A stretch of 36,384 nucleotides of DNA from Stentor coeruleus (taxonomy: Eukaryota > Ciliophora > Heterotrichea > Heterotrichida > Stentoridae): positions 1-36,384 of the forward strand of contig MPUH01000759.1 of assembly GCA_001970955.1 (NCBI GenBank). Direction: 5' to 3'. Under the pieces are notes generated by a model, which was not told the DNA's origin, did not search any database, and saw nothing but the letters and a program-made list of their open reading frames with translations. Each line of letters starts with the position of its first letter. Positions within the stretch are counted from its first letter, which is position 1. This document shows, piece after piece, positions 1 to 9,698 of the stretch. A program made the translations under genes and the position numbers.

Positions 1-340
1 TATCCTCTACACAGGTATGCTATATTCAGGTATCCTCTAAGCAGGTATAAATAATGTAGTAACAATTTATAATTACAGTTCGAAAATTATCGAATTTAGT
101 GGGGTTCGCTATGGAGAAAAATCTGAAAATTGGATTTCTCGATATCCAGAGTGTAAGCATCGGTGAAGACTTAGAGATAATTAGTTAGATAATAGATTAA
201 TAGTTCAATGAATTTTAATTTTGAAGGTTTATTTATGAATTAAGATAAAATCCGTGTGAAGCTTTCTTTAATATTCTATAACTTTTTACTGCAATGAATA
301 GATCTTATTATAAGAAGAAATACAATTATTTAGCAAATCT

Positions 341-660
341 ATGTTTATTTTCAGACGCCGTGTACACAATTTTACAACTAATTTGGTATTTTTAGTTCAT
401 CATATAGAAAAAAAACTCTCTTGCATTACCGCTTCATTATTCCAAATTTATTTGTTAGACACGATTCTTTTTGAATTCTTCATGCGCTTTACCATTTTTA
501 ATTATGAAAAATCTAGGGAAGAGGTGCATCAGAGAGCTCTCTCAAAAAAAAATATAATAAACCTATCATTAAATTATTTACAATATTTTTTATTTCTTAA
601 TAACTCTTTAAGATACAGAATTTTGAGATCTAAATAAGCAATCGCCCTTTCTATCAATAC
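341..660 (-). repeat. Fragment of a dispersed, transposase-derived repeat (N-terminal part)
   Basis: The stretch from about 350 to 660 aligns, with many substitutions, to 34070-34350 near the other end of the window; both contain a close match to tcattatt...acgatt...ttttgaattctt. At 34070-34350 the same sequence lies immediately upstream, on the minus strand, of a recognisable Merlin/IS1595-like transposase relic. This copy is therefore probably the decayed N-terminal part of a related element. Read on the minus strand both copies share a NNEA-centred frame broken by stops. The 98-codon plus-strand frame at 341-637 is most likely an accident antisense to this repeat. Similarity to the other copy is seen directly; assignment to the transposon is inference. 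Confidence 0.4.
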
Positions 661-1032
661 CTATTTTTACTCCACAAAGTCTAAATTACGATTTCGCATT
701 TAAAGTCTTATTATTCTAATTTATTTTCAATGCAAGAAATAGATAAAGCATATTTATCAAAAAATATTATTTTCACATCATTCGTTAGACAGAAAAATTT
801 TAAATATCATATTTTTAAATTATAGTAATATAAAATACAAATTTGAGAAATACATAAGTAAGATATTCAATGACAAATAATAGGAAAATCATGGTAAGAA
901 AACACATAAAATTTGGATATTTTATTTAATAGCATGCAACATACAACAATCTTAGATTAAACTAATGAATTTTAGTAAAGCATATGGAACTTTTTTCAGT
1001 GAATGAATTAAATTTATTTAAACTAAGACACT

Positions 1033-1480
1033 AAGAGTAAAAATATATAATCCCATAGTTTTTTTCTTTACAAATATTCACACAGATACTTTATAATTTC
1101 TTCCGTTCTATTTGTGGAATAGATATCCAATATATAATTATTTTGATCAAACCATGATGAATTATAACTATTAGTTATGAATACTAGCAAATTATAAAAA
1201 TGAGTATGATTTACTCCTTGAAAACCCCATAAAAAAGTAAGTAGTATTATGATAATAAGCTGAAATCAACTTTTGGTGACAAGATCCAATTATAATAAGG
1301 CAAGAATAGAAAATCTGCTCAAAAATAATAAAAAGATTACTTCTAATCTATATTTTCCCTACAAATAGTGCTAAAATAGCAAGTTACAATCGAATTGTGA
1401 TATCAGGGAATACATTAGTTTTCATATAATTTTGGATTTTCTCAAAAAAGATACCATAAAATTAAAAAAATGAGTTGTAC
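1033..1480 (+). pseudogene. Possible decayed kelch-like gene
   Basis: One plus-strand frame reads as protein-like blocks separated by about ten stops. The block near 1395-1430 (ASYNRIVISGNTLVFI) resembles the kelch block TSAVAINDKILISG of the intact gene at 13369-14679. Other blocks are rich in aromatic and hydrophobic residues, such as NRYPIYNYFDQTMMNYNY. No 15-nt intron removes the stops. If real, it is an old relic of a kelch-repeat gene. In DNA this AT-rich, near-open frames can arise by chance, so the call is tentative. Confidence 0.22.
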
Positions 1481-1617
1481 TGAATGAATAAGATTACTTT
1501 TTTGATGCATTAATCCTAATTATTTTAATTTCTATCCTAATTAACTATTCCTAAAAAAAATTCAAAGTATTTTATGTAATTTAGCAATAAAACAAATAAT
1601 CAACTTATTTTTGTTTT

Positions 1618-1893
1618 TAAGCACAATGCTAAAGAAGCATTTAAATAAATTGCTGTTTCTTTGCAAAATTATCAGTCATCCAAAAATCTCTATACTAAAA
1701 AGTTGTCAAAGCCAATGAAACACCTGAAATACTAAAAACTGAAACAAGGAGAACTTGAGTAAGATTCCTTTCTAAGAGTTAAGGGAATTAGGTGTGAATC
1801 GAAGAAAAATAAGAAAAAAAAAGTTATTAACTATGCTATTTGTTGGCAAGAACTAATAAATCACCAATATATTAAGATAAAAAATTCTTGAAA
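1618..1893 (+). other. Near-open frame without an intact gene
   Basis: About 90 codons in one plus-strand frame are interrupted only by three TAA codons, and the blocks look moderately protein-like (for example RVKGIRCESKKNKKKK). There is no start codon in a good position and no recognised domain. It may be the tail of the decayed frame upstream or plain noncoding DNA. The rest of 661-1925 shows nothing I can name. Confidence 0.15.
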
Positions 1894-1925
1894 CTCAGCA
1901 CCCATATTATCTCTATATCATAAAA

Positions 1926-2513
1926 ATGATAATTTTTGTCTTAGCCTCAATATGCAGCTATGATTCATCAATCGAAATCCGAGCATTTCTAACTTCAACC
2001 TTACCCACTTTACTAAAATCCGAAAATCTTAACACATCATCACTTCCTCCAAAATGTCCATTTACAATATCCCTAAGTCAAGATCTTCTATTAGAATCTT
2101 ATAATCTAATAAAAAAAGAGCCACCATCAACATTCACTTGTCTTCAATGCGGAAAACAATTTCGAAGTCAAGCAGCTCTTCATGAACATTTATCTAATAA
2201 TCATTTATTAGTAGATGGGATTTGCCTTGCTGATTTTTGTGAGTTTTTTCCATGTAGAAAAGGAGATGAAGTTGTGGCTAATAGGTGTAAATCAATTATG
2301 AGCTTATGTTTTGATAATATTCTTTTAAGTCAAGCAATCAAATACTGTGATTATACTGAATTAAGTATTAGGAATTTGGATTTAGAAAAAACTAGATTTA
2401 TGATTTTATTTGCATTGTCGCTGTTATTAACTTTGATTTATTATATAGTAAACTGTGGGAATGCAGATGAAATATTTGATATGCGAACGAAGGATAAAAA
2501 GAAAATAAGTTAA
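1926..2513 (+). CDS. Membrane-anchored single C2H2 zinc-finger protein
   Basis: 195 residues. The first dozen residues are hydrophobic (MIIFVLASIC) and could be a short signal peptide. One classic C2H2 finger lies at residues 72-93, with Cys72, Cys75, His88 and His93 (C-x2-C-x12-H-x4-H). It is followed by a cysteine cluster (Cys100, 105, 110, 121, 128) and a membrane segment at about 156-176 with a short basic tail. If the leader is a true signal, the finger faces the lumen or the outside, so it need not bind DNA. Function is unknown. The start is the first ATG after stops upstream and gives the hydrophobic leader. A 3' flank of about 480 bp separates it from the next candidate gene. Confidence 0.75.
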   Translation: MIIFVLASICSYDSSIEIRAFLTSTLPTLLKSENLNTSSLPPKCPFTISLSQDLLLESYNLIKKEPPSTFTCLQCGKQFRSQAALHEHLSNNHLLVDGICLADFCEFFPCRKGDEVVANRCKSIMSLCFDNILLSQAIKYCDYTELSIRNLDLEKTRFMILFALSLLLTLIYYIVNCGNADEIFDMRTKDKKKIS

Positions 2514-2996
2514 CTGATTTAAAGATGAAATATAGGTTTTGCATAAATAATTATCTAACTTTATAAAAGTTGCTGTTAAAAATTTCTGCTTTTCCTGTAC
2601 ACTTATTAAATATTCAGCTTGTACATCATCAGTTTTTTTCTTCTGGCTAATATCTCATATGCTAAAGTTTTTTCTCTTTAATTCTCTAAAGTAGATTCGC
2701 ACCATCCCTTAAATCTAAAATTTTCCCAAAAAACCAAAAATATATTTTTTATGTTTTTTATCAACCAACATCACAAAATCATACATGTAATCCTGATTTC
2801 AGAGTTAATAAAGTAATCATAAACTATTACATACTGCATAAAACATAAGGTTTTATATAGTGTGAATTGATAGGATTATAAATTTGATGATAAAGTATTT
2901 AGAAAGGTTTAATGAAAATCGATTTTTGTTTTTTAATGATATGAAAACTATGAGCTTATAAAATATTATATTCCAAGCTGAAAACATAAATTGATA
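2514..2996. other. Intergenic, no gene seen
   Basis: AT-rich spacer. A minus-strand frame of roughly 60 codons runs antisense here into the end of the C2H2 gene, but it has no recognised motif and contains a stop, so I do not call it. Confidence 0.4.
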
Positions 2997-3134
2997 ATGA
3001 GTACACAGAAGATTCCTAGATTAAAATATGAACTTACTAGGCCAACTGAAGAAGTTATTAGGAAATAGTTAGACAAAACTCTGAAAATTTTAAGAAAATT
3101 ATCAAGAAGTATGAGAACAATTAGTATAGTTTAA
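2997..3134 (+). CDS. Candidate 40-residue microprotein with a 15-nt intron
   Basis: An ATG at 2997 opens a frame that meets TAG at 3066-3068 and then continues open to TAA at 3132-3134. The stop lies exactly at the end of a possible 15-nt intron (3054-3068, GTTATTAGGAAATAG), which has A at position 10 like the better-supported introns here. Splicing gives a basic 40-residue product beginning MSTQKIPRLKYEL and ending SMRTISIV. The 5' site is GTTA rather than GTAA, and no family is recognised, so this may be chance. CDS would be 2997-3053 joined to 3069-3134. It converges on the minus-strand gene that ends at 3237. Confidence 0.25.
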
Positions 3135-3236
3135 AACTAGTATAATTTAATTTCTATTAGATTTACAAAACAACATAAAATGCTTAATAATTTTTAAAGA
3201 TCATTAACTATTATATAAACTTCTAAACTTAGCTAA

Positions 3237-3899
3237 TTACTTAAATCCTTTTGCAGTAAAAATAAGTCCAAATATCATAAGCAGAAATTGTAATACAACT
3301 AAAGCTAAATACATGCCCATTCCAGCTTTCCATTCAAAATACTTGGTCTCATCTCCTTGTAAATCAGCTGATTTAGTATTTTTCATGTCTTTTATTGAAT
3401 AAAAACATGCTATAAAATAATACCCCATGAATGCGGCGAATTGCAAAGTAAAAGTAAAAATTATTAAAAAACGGGCTGATTTTAACTTGAAATCTAGTCT
3501 TCGGTAGCGAACGAAATGATAAAACATAGAAAATATTTGTGAGAGAATCGAAACTATTGTTAGTAATATCAGTAATGCACCAGCAAGCTCAAAACGTAAA
3601 GGGAATTTGCAAAAATCAGGACAAGCATCTTCAATTGTATCTTTTAACCCATACCACGAGTCTGCTCTAACATCACTAATAGTATCTTCTCTTCTAAATG
3701 CTGAGTTTTTCAAGAATGTATCTGCCTTAACAAGGCCAAAATTACAATAGCAATAAGTGTACCACTCGCTTAATGACACAGAGGCTATTGTAAAAGATAT
3801 TAAAGAAAAGCTAGCTACTATATATCCAGCAAGATAAATCTTTTTTACGGGTGTTGAAAATTTGAGCAGTGGCTGCTCTTCTTCCATATTCTTTTTCAT
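3237..3899 (-). CDS. Four-transmembrane (tetraspan-like) membrane protein
   Basis: 220 residues. Four hydrophobic segments lie at about 22-43, 105-130, 144-166 and 195-216. The cytosolic N-terminus is acidic (MEEEQPLL). A large first loop of about 60 residues carries Trp-Tyr-x-Tyr-Cys-x-Cys near its start and Cys-x3-Cys near its end, which could form disulfides. This topology resembles claudin/PMP22-type tetraspan proteins but no diagnostic motif is present, so I give only the topology. Start could be the first ATG (3899) or the Met five residues in (3887). Confidence 0.75.
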   Translation of the reverse strand: MKKNMEEEQPLLKFSTPVKKIYLAGYIVASFSLISFTIASVSLSEWYTYCYCNFGLVKADTFLKNSAFRREDTISDVRADSWYGLKDTIEDACPDFCKFPLRFELAGALLILLTIVSILSQIFSMFYHFVRYRRLDFKLKSARFLIIFTFTLQFAAFMGYYFIACFYSIKDMKNTKSADLQGDETKYFEWKAGMGMYLALVVLQFLLMIFGLIFTAKGFK

Positions 3900-4594
3900 T
3901 TTATAAAACTTTAGTTATTGTGAGTACAGAAACAATAAAGAAAAAATGTTTTATTTGTAATTTGATTTGATTTTTGGCTTTTATTATTTTCTTTTACTTT
4001 TAAAGTAATGATTATTAATGATATAATTTCATTTTCTTCTCCTAATTGAAATGCTTAAAATAATGTAAACTAATAGATAGTTTTTGATAAGAGTTGAATA
4101 TTTAGAGTATTTTTTTGTTTTTGATTTTTTATAGTTAAGATATTGTTAGATGCTTTATAAAGTAGGCTTGTGTTTATTTTAAGATTGAGTTTTTTTGATA
4201 AAATATAGTGTATTATGAGTTAAAGGGATTAAATGCATTAAACAACTTAAAATTAAAATTGTATTTACTATATTATAAAAATCAGTTGTTTGAAGTTTGG
4301 ATTACTTGATTATTAATGATTAATGATAAGAAATAAACTTGTTTATAGCTGAGAAGTATTTCTGTTGATTTGACAAATAATTAAAGCTTTGTGAAAAAAA
4401 TCATAGAAAATAACCAAAAAACTTTTTTACATCATCCATAACCCAACAATTTACCTTAATTTTTTAATCTAAAAGTATTAATAATCTTACTAACCATATA
4501 TATCGACACATATCAAAAATATAAAAAAATCAAATAATAAAACCAACTCCATAATTTTTATTACCTTTAAACTCAAATCAACCCGAAACTATTC
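3900..4594. other. Intergenic: 5' flank of the tetraspan gene and 3' flank of Sen34
   Basis: No gene seen. The plus-strand composition switches from G-rich (to about 4380) to C-rich (about 4400-4600). That fits a 5' flank followed by a 3' flank of two minus-strand genes. Confidence 0.5.
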
Positions 4595-5146
4595 TTATTT
4601 TCTCTCAATATCTCTCATAACAGGCCTTTCTCTACATAAATCTTACCTAGCTCCAGTACTAACCCAAGCTAATTTCATAATCTTCACTCCTTCCTCATCT
4701 TTCCAAGCCATAACAAGTTCTTTTTGTGTATCATGAGCAATCCTCCCAAGTTCCACCAATCTAAATTTCTCTATAAAATTTGTAACAACAATCATAAGTG
4801 TCGCATGACAGTAAAGTGGATCCCCAGGGTACCCAACAAAATCACAGCCGAATTTCATCCCATCTTTTAACATATACCCTTTTCTTGTAAACTCTTTAAA
4901 AACCTCATATATTTCACCTGTAATTCCAGGGTCAAAATCTATTTTGTTAAGTTCTTTTAAATATTGTAATTGAATATCATTTATTAGAAAAGGTGGTCCT
5001 AAAAGTTTATTTTGTAATGAATGAGGTAAGGAACCTATTGGTTTAGCGTAGATTCTTAGTTCTTGTCTCAAAACTTTCCACAAATCTATTGATTCAAAAA
5101 TCCCTGTATTTCGTCCATTGTCACTGCGGATAAGTATAGGCATCAT
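4595..5146 (-). CDS. SEN34: tRNA-splicing endonuclease catalytic subunit Sen34
   Basis: Cuts one of the two splice sites of intron-containing pre-tRNAs as part of the Sen2/Sen34/Sen15/Sen54 complex. The C-terminal half has the family signature KFGCDFVGYPGDPLYCHA followed by HDTQKELVMAW. This supplies the catalytic Tyr, His eight residues later and Lys about 28 further on (residues ~106, 114 and 142 from this start). The N-terminal half (NGRN...LPHSLQNKLLGPPFL) also matches Sen34. The frame reaches TAA inside a 15-nt intron (4632-4646, GTAAGATTTATGTAG); splicing adds 11 residues ending RDIERK. CDS is complement(4595-4631, 4647-5146), 178 residues. A longer open frame to 5170 begins with GTG inside the divergent neighbour, so the ATG at 5146 (or 5143) is preferred. 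Family identity is confident; the 3' exon slightly less so. Confidence 0.9.
4632..4646 (-). other. 15-nt intron in SEN34
   Basis: On the minus strand it reads GTAAGATTTATGTAG, with A at position 10. It contains the in-frame TAA, and removing it extends the protein by 11 residues. Confidence 0.75.
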
Positions 5147-5154
5147 AAATAATA
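5147..5154. promoter_or_regulatory. 8-bp spacer between divergent start codons
   Basis: The SEN34 ATG (5146, minus) and the coiled-coil gene ATG (5155, plus) are separated only by aaataata. Any core promoter or 5' leader for one gene must overlap the coding sequence of the other, unless one true start lies further downstream. Confidence 0.45.
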
Positions 5155-7089
5155 ATGGACGTAAATTCACCGAAAAGTCGACCTTTAAGGCTTAATTTCG
5201 ATTTTAAGGGTAAGAAAGGGTCTGGCGACCTGTCAAAAACGTATAGCGGAAACTATGATATAAGAAGAATCAGTAGTCCAGTTATCGATAGATTTAACAG
5301 TCAAATGTTTAGTAGTATAAACAGTCCTGTTCATAGAAATGTTGCATCACCAACTGTTAGGTTAAGCTCACCTCCTCCAGAGCAAACACTAATTGATGAT
5401 ATAATAACCCAATGTCGTAGGATTAATTCTGAGTTCAACCAATTTATTGACCCTAAAAATATCCTTTCAACTGCTAGTCACACAATCAGAAAAGCAGTAG
5501 ACCTAATAATCGACAGTCAAAAAAAAAACTGGGGTTTAGAAATTGAGAAGAATAATAAAAAAATTGTTGACCTTACACAGCAATTAGATGACTCAAATCA
5601 GAAGTTGTTAGCATTTACTGATTATAGAAAAAAACTTGCAGCTAAAGAAGAAAGATTTGCTATTGATGAGATAAAACTTAACTCTGAGAAAAAAAATTTG
5701 GAAAATGAGAAGAAACAGCTGATGACAATGAAAAGAGTTTATATGCAGGCTGAAGCGGAGCTTCAGCAATTGAGAGAAGAAAATAAAAAATTTTCTGAAC
5801 AGAGCAAGTATCAAGAAGAAAGGATTCAAGAGCTTTTTACTCAGAATATAGAAAAAGAAACTGAGTTGCAGGAACTTAAAAATAAAAGTTCATATATATC
5901 TGATATTATGCCTTTATGTGATGTTTTAAGGAAACAAAATAGTTATAATAGTTCAAAAGGGTCTAGAAAAAGTGATGATTTAGACTTAAGAGAGCAAAAG
6001 CTAAAAGAGGACTTAATAGAATTCGAAAACCAAAAATCTAGTCTAAAAGATCAAATCGATTTAACATTCGAAATAAAAAGCCAGCTTGAAAAAGAATACA
6101 AAGCATTTGATATAAAACAAAAAGAGTTATCATCAATGAAAATCGATTTGGAAATTGAACAGGCTAAGCTTAAAGAGCTCCGAAAATGCTTGGAGATCGA
6201 AAGGGAAGTCCTGTCTAACGGGCAAAAACTTCTCATTCGGCAAAAGTCCCAGTTCCACCATGAACAACAAGATTTCGAACAAGAAAAAACCGAGCTTTAC
6301 AATAAAATCGAGAACCTAACCAGAGAAAAAGATCAAGAATACATACAAAAACTATATAATCAAACATCAAAACCTGAAGAAATAAATGAACTTCATTCTT
6401 TTGATATGAATATCGACATGAATTCAGTAACCTACTTCCCACAGCTAAAACAATTAATATCTGATCTTAATACAGAATTCTCACAGAAAAAGCAGTTTAT
6501 TGACGAATGGTTCAGAATTTTATATGATCGTGAAAAACTTTTCAATTCAAAACTTGATGATTTCAAAATTGTCATTTCAGTATTAGAAAGTAAATTCTCA
6601 GAAGTTGAACATGAGGTTTCTATTGAACTTGAAGCTGTTATAATGGTTGTTCAAGAATTAATAGAAGAAATATCGACTAAGAAAAAAATCCTTGATAGTA
6701 ACCTTAAAGATATATTTTTTGCATCTTGTGAACAGTTTCCACATATTTATACTAGTACAGCTTATCATTTGTTTATAGATTTTTTAGGGAAATTTGAAGA
6801 TAAGGCTCATGAAATGCAGGAAGTTGAGGAACAATTACAGGAATATAAAGAGAAATTGAATCAGCAGAATGAGGAAAATTCACGTATTGCCCAGTTTTTG
6901 AAAGAAGAGAGGATTGAGTTTGAAAGTGAAAGGCTGAGGAAAGAACATGAGTTTGAGGTGACGAAAAATCAGCTGCTACAGTTGCATGAAAGACTTGATG
7001 CGAATTTACAACAGTTGGGTAAAAAAGAAAAGGATTTTTTGGCTTTGCAGGAAGTGAGGAATACTTATTTGGATGACTCAGCAGCATAA
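5155..7089 (+). CDS. Long coiled-coil protein with disordered Ser-Pro N-terminus
   Basis: 644 residues. Residues 1-75 are low-complexity with repeated Ser-Pro (SSPVIDR, NSPVHR, ASPTVRL, SSPPPEQ), which look like proline-directed kinase sites. From about 120 to 400 and 560 to 635 the protein is nearly continuous coiled coil (Glu/Lys/Gln/Leu-rich). A less charged helical segment at about 420-550 (LKQLISDLNTEFSQKKQFIDEWF...) separates the two. No family recognised; a cytoskeletal or basal-body scaffold is a guess from composition only. It is transcribed divergently from SEN34. Confidence 0.8.
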   Translation: MDVNSPKSRPLRLNFDFKGKKGSGDLSKTYSGNYDIRRISSPVIDRFNSQMFSSINSPVHRNVASPTVRLSSPPPEQTLIDDIITQCRRINSEFNQFIDPKNILSTASHTIRKAVDLIIDSQKKNWGLEIEKNNKKIVDLTQQLDDSNQKLLAFTDYRKKLAAKEERFAIDEIKLNSEKKNLENEKKQLMTMKRVYMQAEAELQQLREENKKFSEQSKYQEERIQELFTQNIEKETELQELKNKSSYISDIMPLCDVLRKQNSYNSSKGSRKSDDLDLREQKLKEDLIEFENQKSSLKDQIDLTFEIKSQLEKEYKAFDIKQKELSSMKIDLEIEQAKLKELRKCLEIEREVLSNGQKLLIRQKSQFHHEQQDFEQEKTELYNKIENLTREKDQEYIQKLYNQTSKPEEINELHSFDMNIDMNSVTYFPQLKQLISDLNTEFSQKKQFIDEWFRILYDREKLFNSKLDDFKIVISVLESKFSEVEHEVSIELEAVIMVVQELIEEISTKKKILDSNLKDIFFASCEQFPHIYTSTAYHLFIDFLGKFEDKAHEMQEVEEQLQEYKEKLNQQNEENSRIAQFLKEERIEFESERLRKEHEFEVTKNQLLQLHERLDANLQQLGKKEKDFLALQEVRNTYLDDSAA

Positions 7090-8289
7090 ATTTACAGTAA
7101 AATTATAGTGTCTTAGGTAATCTATTAGGAAAATATAAGCCTTGTAAGGGATTTAAGTTTTGAAGGATTTGAGAATTAGGGAAGAAAAGGTTGGAAAAGA
7201 TATGAAAAAATTATGATGGGTTTATAATAAAATATTCTAACATAAGACAACTTAGTCTGCATATAATTCAAAATATTAAACCTGAACCTATTCCTTATAT
7301 AAAAGAAATTAGATTTATAATCACATATTTGCACTGTCACATTCATTAGACTTATAGAGGAACCAAAATTCACAATAGTTTTAATTATCGCTATCTGTTT
7401 CGCACCAAAATTTTATTCGTTTCCAAACTGGTAGTGAAAAACTAAATCCTAAGTTAGACATGAAATTATTACTTAAACCATTTAAGACTTCAGAAAACTA
7501 TCTTGTTAATGGTATCTATAGCATTATGTTTAGGTCAATCTCACTCTTTAATAACTTCTTGCAAAACTTAACCATCAATCAGCCAGTAAAAAAAAAAGTT
7601 ATAAGATCTTAAAGATAGTTAAGTTAAGAGGATATGGGGAGTTTCTAAAAAAACCGTGAAGCGATTGATATAATATTTTGAATCACTTATTATATTTTAG
7701 AAATTGGTCTACATAGCAGATTCAAGTTCCTCCATGATTAGTTTATATATACAAGAGATAAAAAGAAAAAAAATGATTCAGATTCCTAATTCAATACCTA
7801 TGAAACCTATTATTAGGATTATTAAGATTATAGCTCTACCAAAATAATTTTTTGTCATAAAAAAACCATTATTTTATCCAATCAAATAATCAATTGAATA
7901 TCGATACTAAAAAATATATGCTTATTCACCTTTAATATATTATGTAAAATAAAAAACCACAAAAATATTATGAATAATAAATCTTTCTTCAAAAATTCAT
8001 ATTTACTCAATCTTTACACATAAAAACTTCAAAAAACTCAATAAAAAACTCCCACAACTACATAATTTTATTAAAAAAAATCTAAAAGCGCACATTATTA
8101 TCACCAATTTTATCTCAACTCCCAATAAATGCTTTCATCATACCCCAACTTTTAAAAATCTTATAATTTTTTGTTAACAACAAACTCCCCAATACTATAA
8201 AGCCTATTGCCAAAAACCATATCAAATATCTTATAAATCTTATATAAAATCCCTAATACTGATATCATTATTTTATTCTAAAATTAAAT
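7090..8289. other. 1.2-kb intergenic region
   Basis: The first part is the G-rich 3' flank of the coiled-coil gene, and 7860-8289 is the C-rich 5' flank of the chagasin gene. In between, 7387-7611 is an open plus-strand frame of about 75 codons without a start codon (see findings). A 65-codon minus-strand frame at 7176-7373 has no support. Confidence 0.4.
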
Positions 8290-8685
8290 ATGAAATCAGC
8301 TATTCTCTCATTGATCCTCCCACTAATATTAGCAGGAACAACAGATTTAGACGAAGTGTCAATAGTCTACTTAGCTCCAGGTTCAAGTGAATACTTAGAA
8401 ATTTCATCAAATCCTACAACAGGATATTCATGGGTTGTAAATTCATATACATCTGATTTCTTTACAATAGAAGATGGAGGATATATACCTGATGATACTG
8501 GAGATAGGGTATTATCAGGTTCTGGGGGTACTCAAGTGTTTATTGTTTATGCAAATAGTACTTGTGTTGAAGGTGATAATATTCAAATAGAGTTTTTATA
8601 TGTGAGATCTTGGGAAACATACCCGGCTTATAGTAAAGAAGTAACATTTTATGCTACGAATGACTATACTTTACTTAATATGTAG
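8290..8685 (+). CDS. Chagasin-family (I42) cysteine protease inhibitor, secreted
   Basis: 131 residues, the usual size for the family. Chagasin-type proteins block papain-like cysteine proteases by inserting three loops into the active-site cleft. All three loop signatures are present in order: NPTTGY at 41-46 followed by Trp48, a glycine loop GSGG at 77-80, and RSWE at 106-109 in place of the common RPW. Residues 1-16 (MKSAILSLILPLILAG) form a clear signal peptide, so the product enters the secretory or lysosomal route. It could restrain the cell's own digestive cathepsins or those of prey. A long C-rich 5' flank precedes it. Confidence 0.88.
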   Translation: MKSAILSLILPLILAGTTDLDEVSIVYLAPGSSEYLEISSNPTTGYSWVVNSYTSDFFTIEDGGYIPDDTGDRVLSGSGGTQVFIVYANSTCVEGDNIQIEFLYVRSWETYPAYSKEVTFYATNDYTLLNM

Positions 8686-9179
8686 TTATTAGAGATTAAG
8701 GGGTTTTTTTATAGGAAGAATTAAGTATTTTATTGTTGTGTAAGAATAGAAGATTGTATTTAGATTTGAGTTTTTGAATATAAATTTTTATGATGCTTAT
8801 TGAATAGTGGATTATGATGGAAAGCATGCTGTTAGTTGTGGGAAAGAGTAAGGATAAATTTTACTACTATCCATAAGGAAAATTATTTATAAGGCAAATG
8901 TTTAATGACAAATATATATTTAGAAGATAAATCTTTAGGGTTATATCATATTTTTCATTATTAAACCTGTTTATAATTAAATCATCAAAAAATATTCACA
9001 AATAACTATCCACAAAAAAAAATAATCTATCATTTTTATAGCAAACACAAATTATCATTTATATTTTCAATATAGATTATTTTAACTTATGATTCAATTT
9101 CATCTTATCATTATCACTAATCCACTTTAAAAACTATGGATCCTTAGATTTATCAGTAATACACTGTGGTTATTTATCA
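8686..9179. other. Intergenic, convergent 3' flanks
   Basis: No gene seen. 8686-8900 is G-rich (3' flank of the chagasin gene); from about 8970 the plus strand becomes C-rich, as expected for the 3' side of minus-strand genes. Confidence 0.5.
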
Positions 9180-9690
9180 GTAGACGACCTTAAACTTCAA
9201 TTTCAGCTCTCAAAGACTTGATTTCCTTTTCAGTAACTTTAAAACTCTACGATTCAATATAATAAAAATTTCTAAAATACTTAGTTTTTCAATGTCAAAT
9301 TGTTTTGTCAAATACTTTGGAGTAGGATATCTTTAACAGAAAAGCTCTTTAATTTAGAATTCTGTAAACTTGAGTATTAATCAATTTGTGCATCTATATA
9401 AGTTTGTATATTCATATCGATCTCAGCACCTTTAGTATTAAAAATCATAGATGAATATTTTCCACTTTTAATCATTCACAACTGGTGTATGCCTTTATTA
9501 TTAGAAGGTACTTGACTTCTTAGCCCAATATTATTCTTCAAAGTAAATAATTTACAGTTTTAAAATGATAAGCTAAAAATTTTATTTTTTATTATCAAGT
9601 TTGGGCTTTGGTTTTCCAAAACACAGTCAAAAGTTTCTATTTTTGTAAGGCTAACTTTCCATAATTTAAAAAAATTGTTTATCTTTGAAT
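9180..9690 (-). pseudogene. Possible decayed coding region, minus strand
   Basis: Read on the minus strand from about 9690, one frame is open for over 40 codons (including KVSLTKIETFDCVLENQSPN). It then continues through blocks such as LRSQVPSNNKGIHQL and DMNIQTYIDAQID with stops of all three kinds between them, and another block (KVTEKEIKSLRAEIEV) lies near 9195-9240. No 15-nt intron removes the stops. Codon-like blocks in a fixed frame suggest a former gene, but I recognise no family. Confidence 0.3.
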
Positions 9691-9698
9691 TAAATGAG

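Noticed and set aside
341..637. 98-codon plus-strand frame
   Set aside because: It lies on a decayed repeat whose other copy at 34070-34350 has a broken version of the same frame, and the transposase reads on the opposite strand.
5143..5170. SEN34 start at 5170
   Set aside because: The frame there begins with GTG and lies inside the divergent gene; the ATG at 5146 aligns with the family N-terminus.
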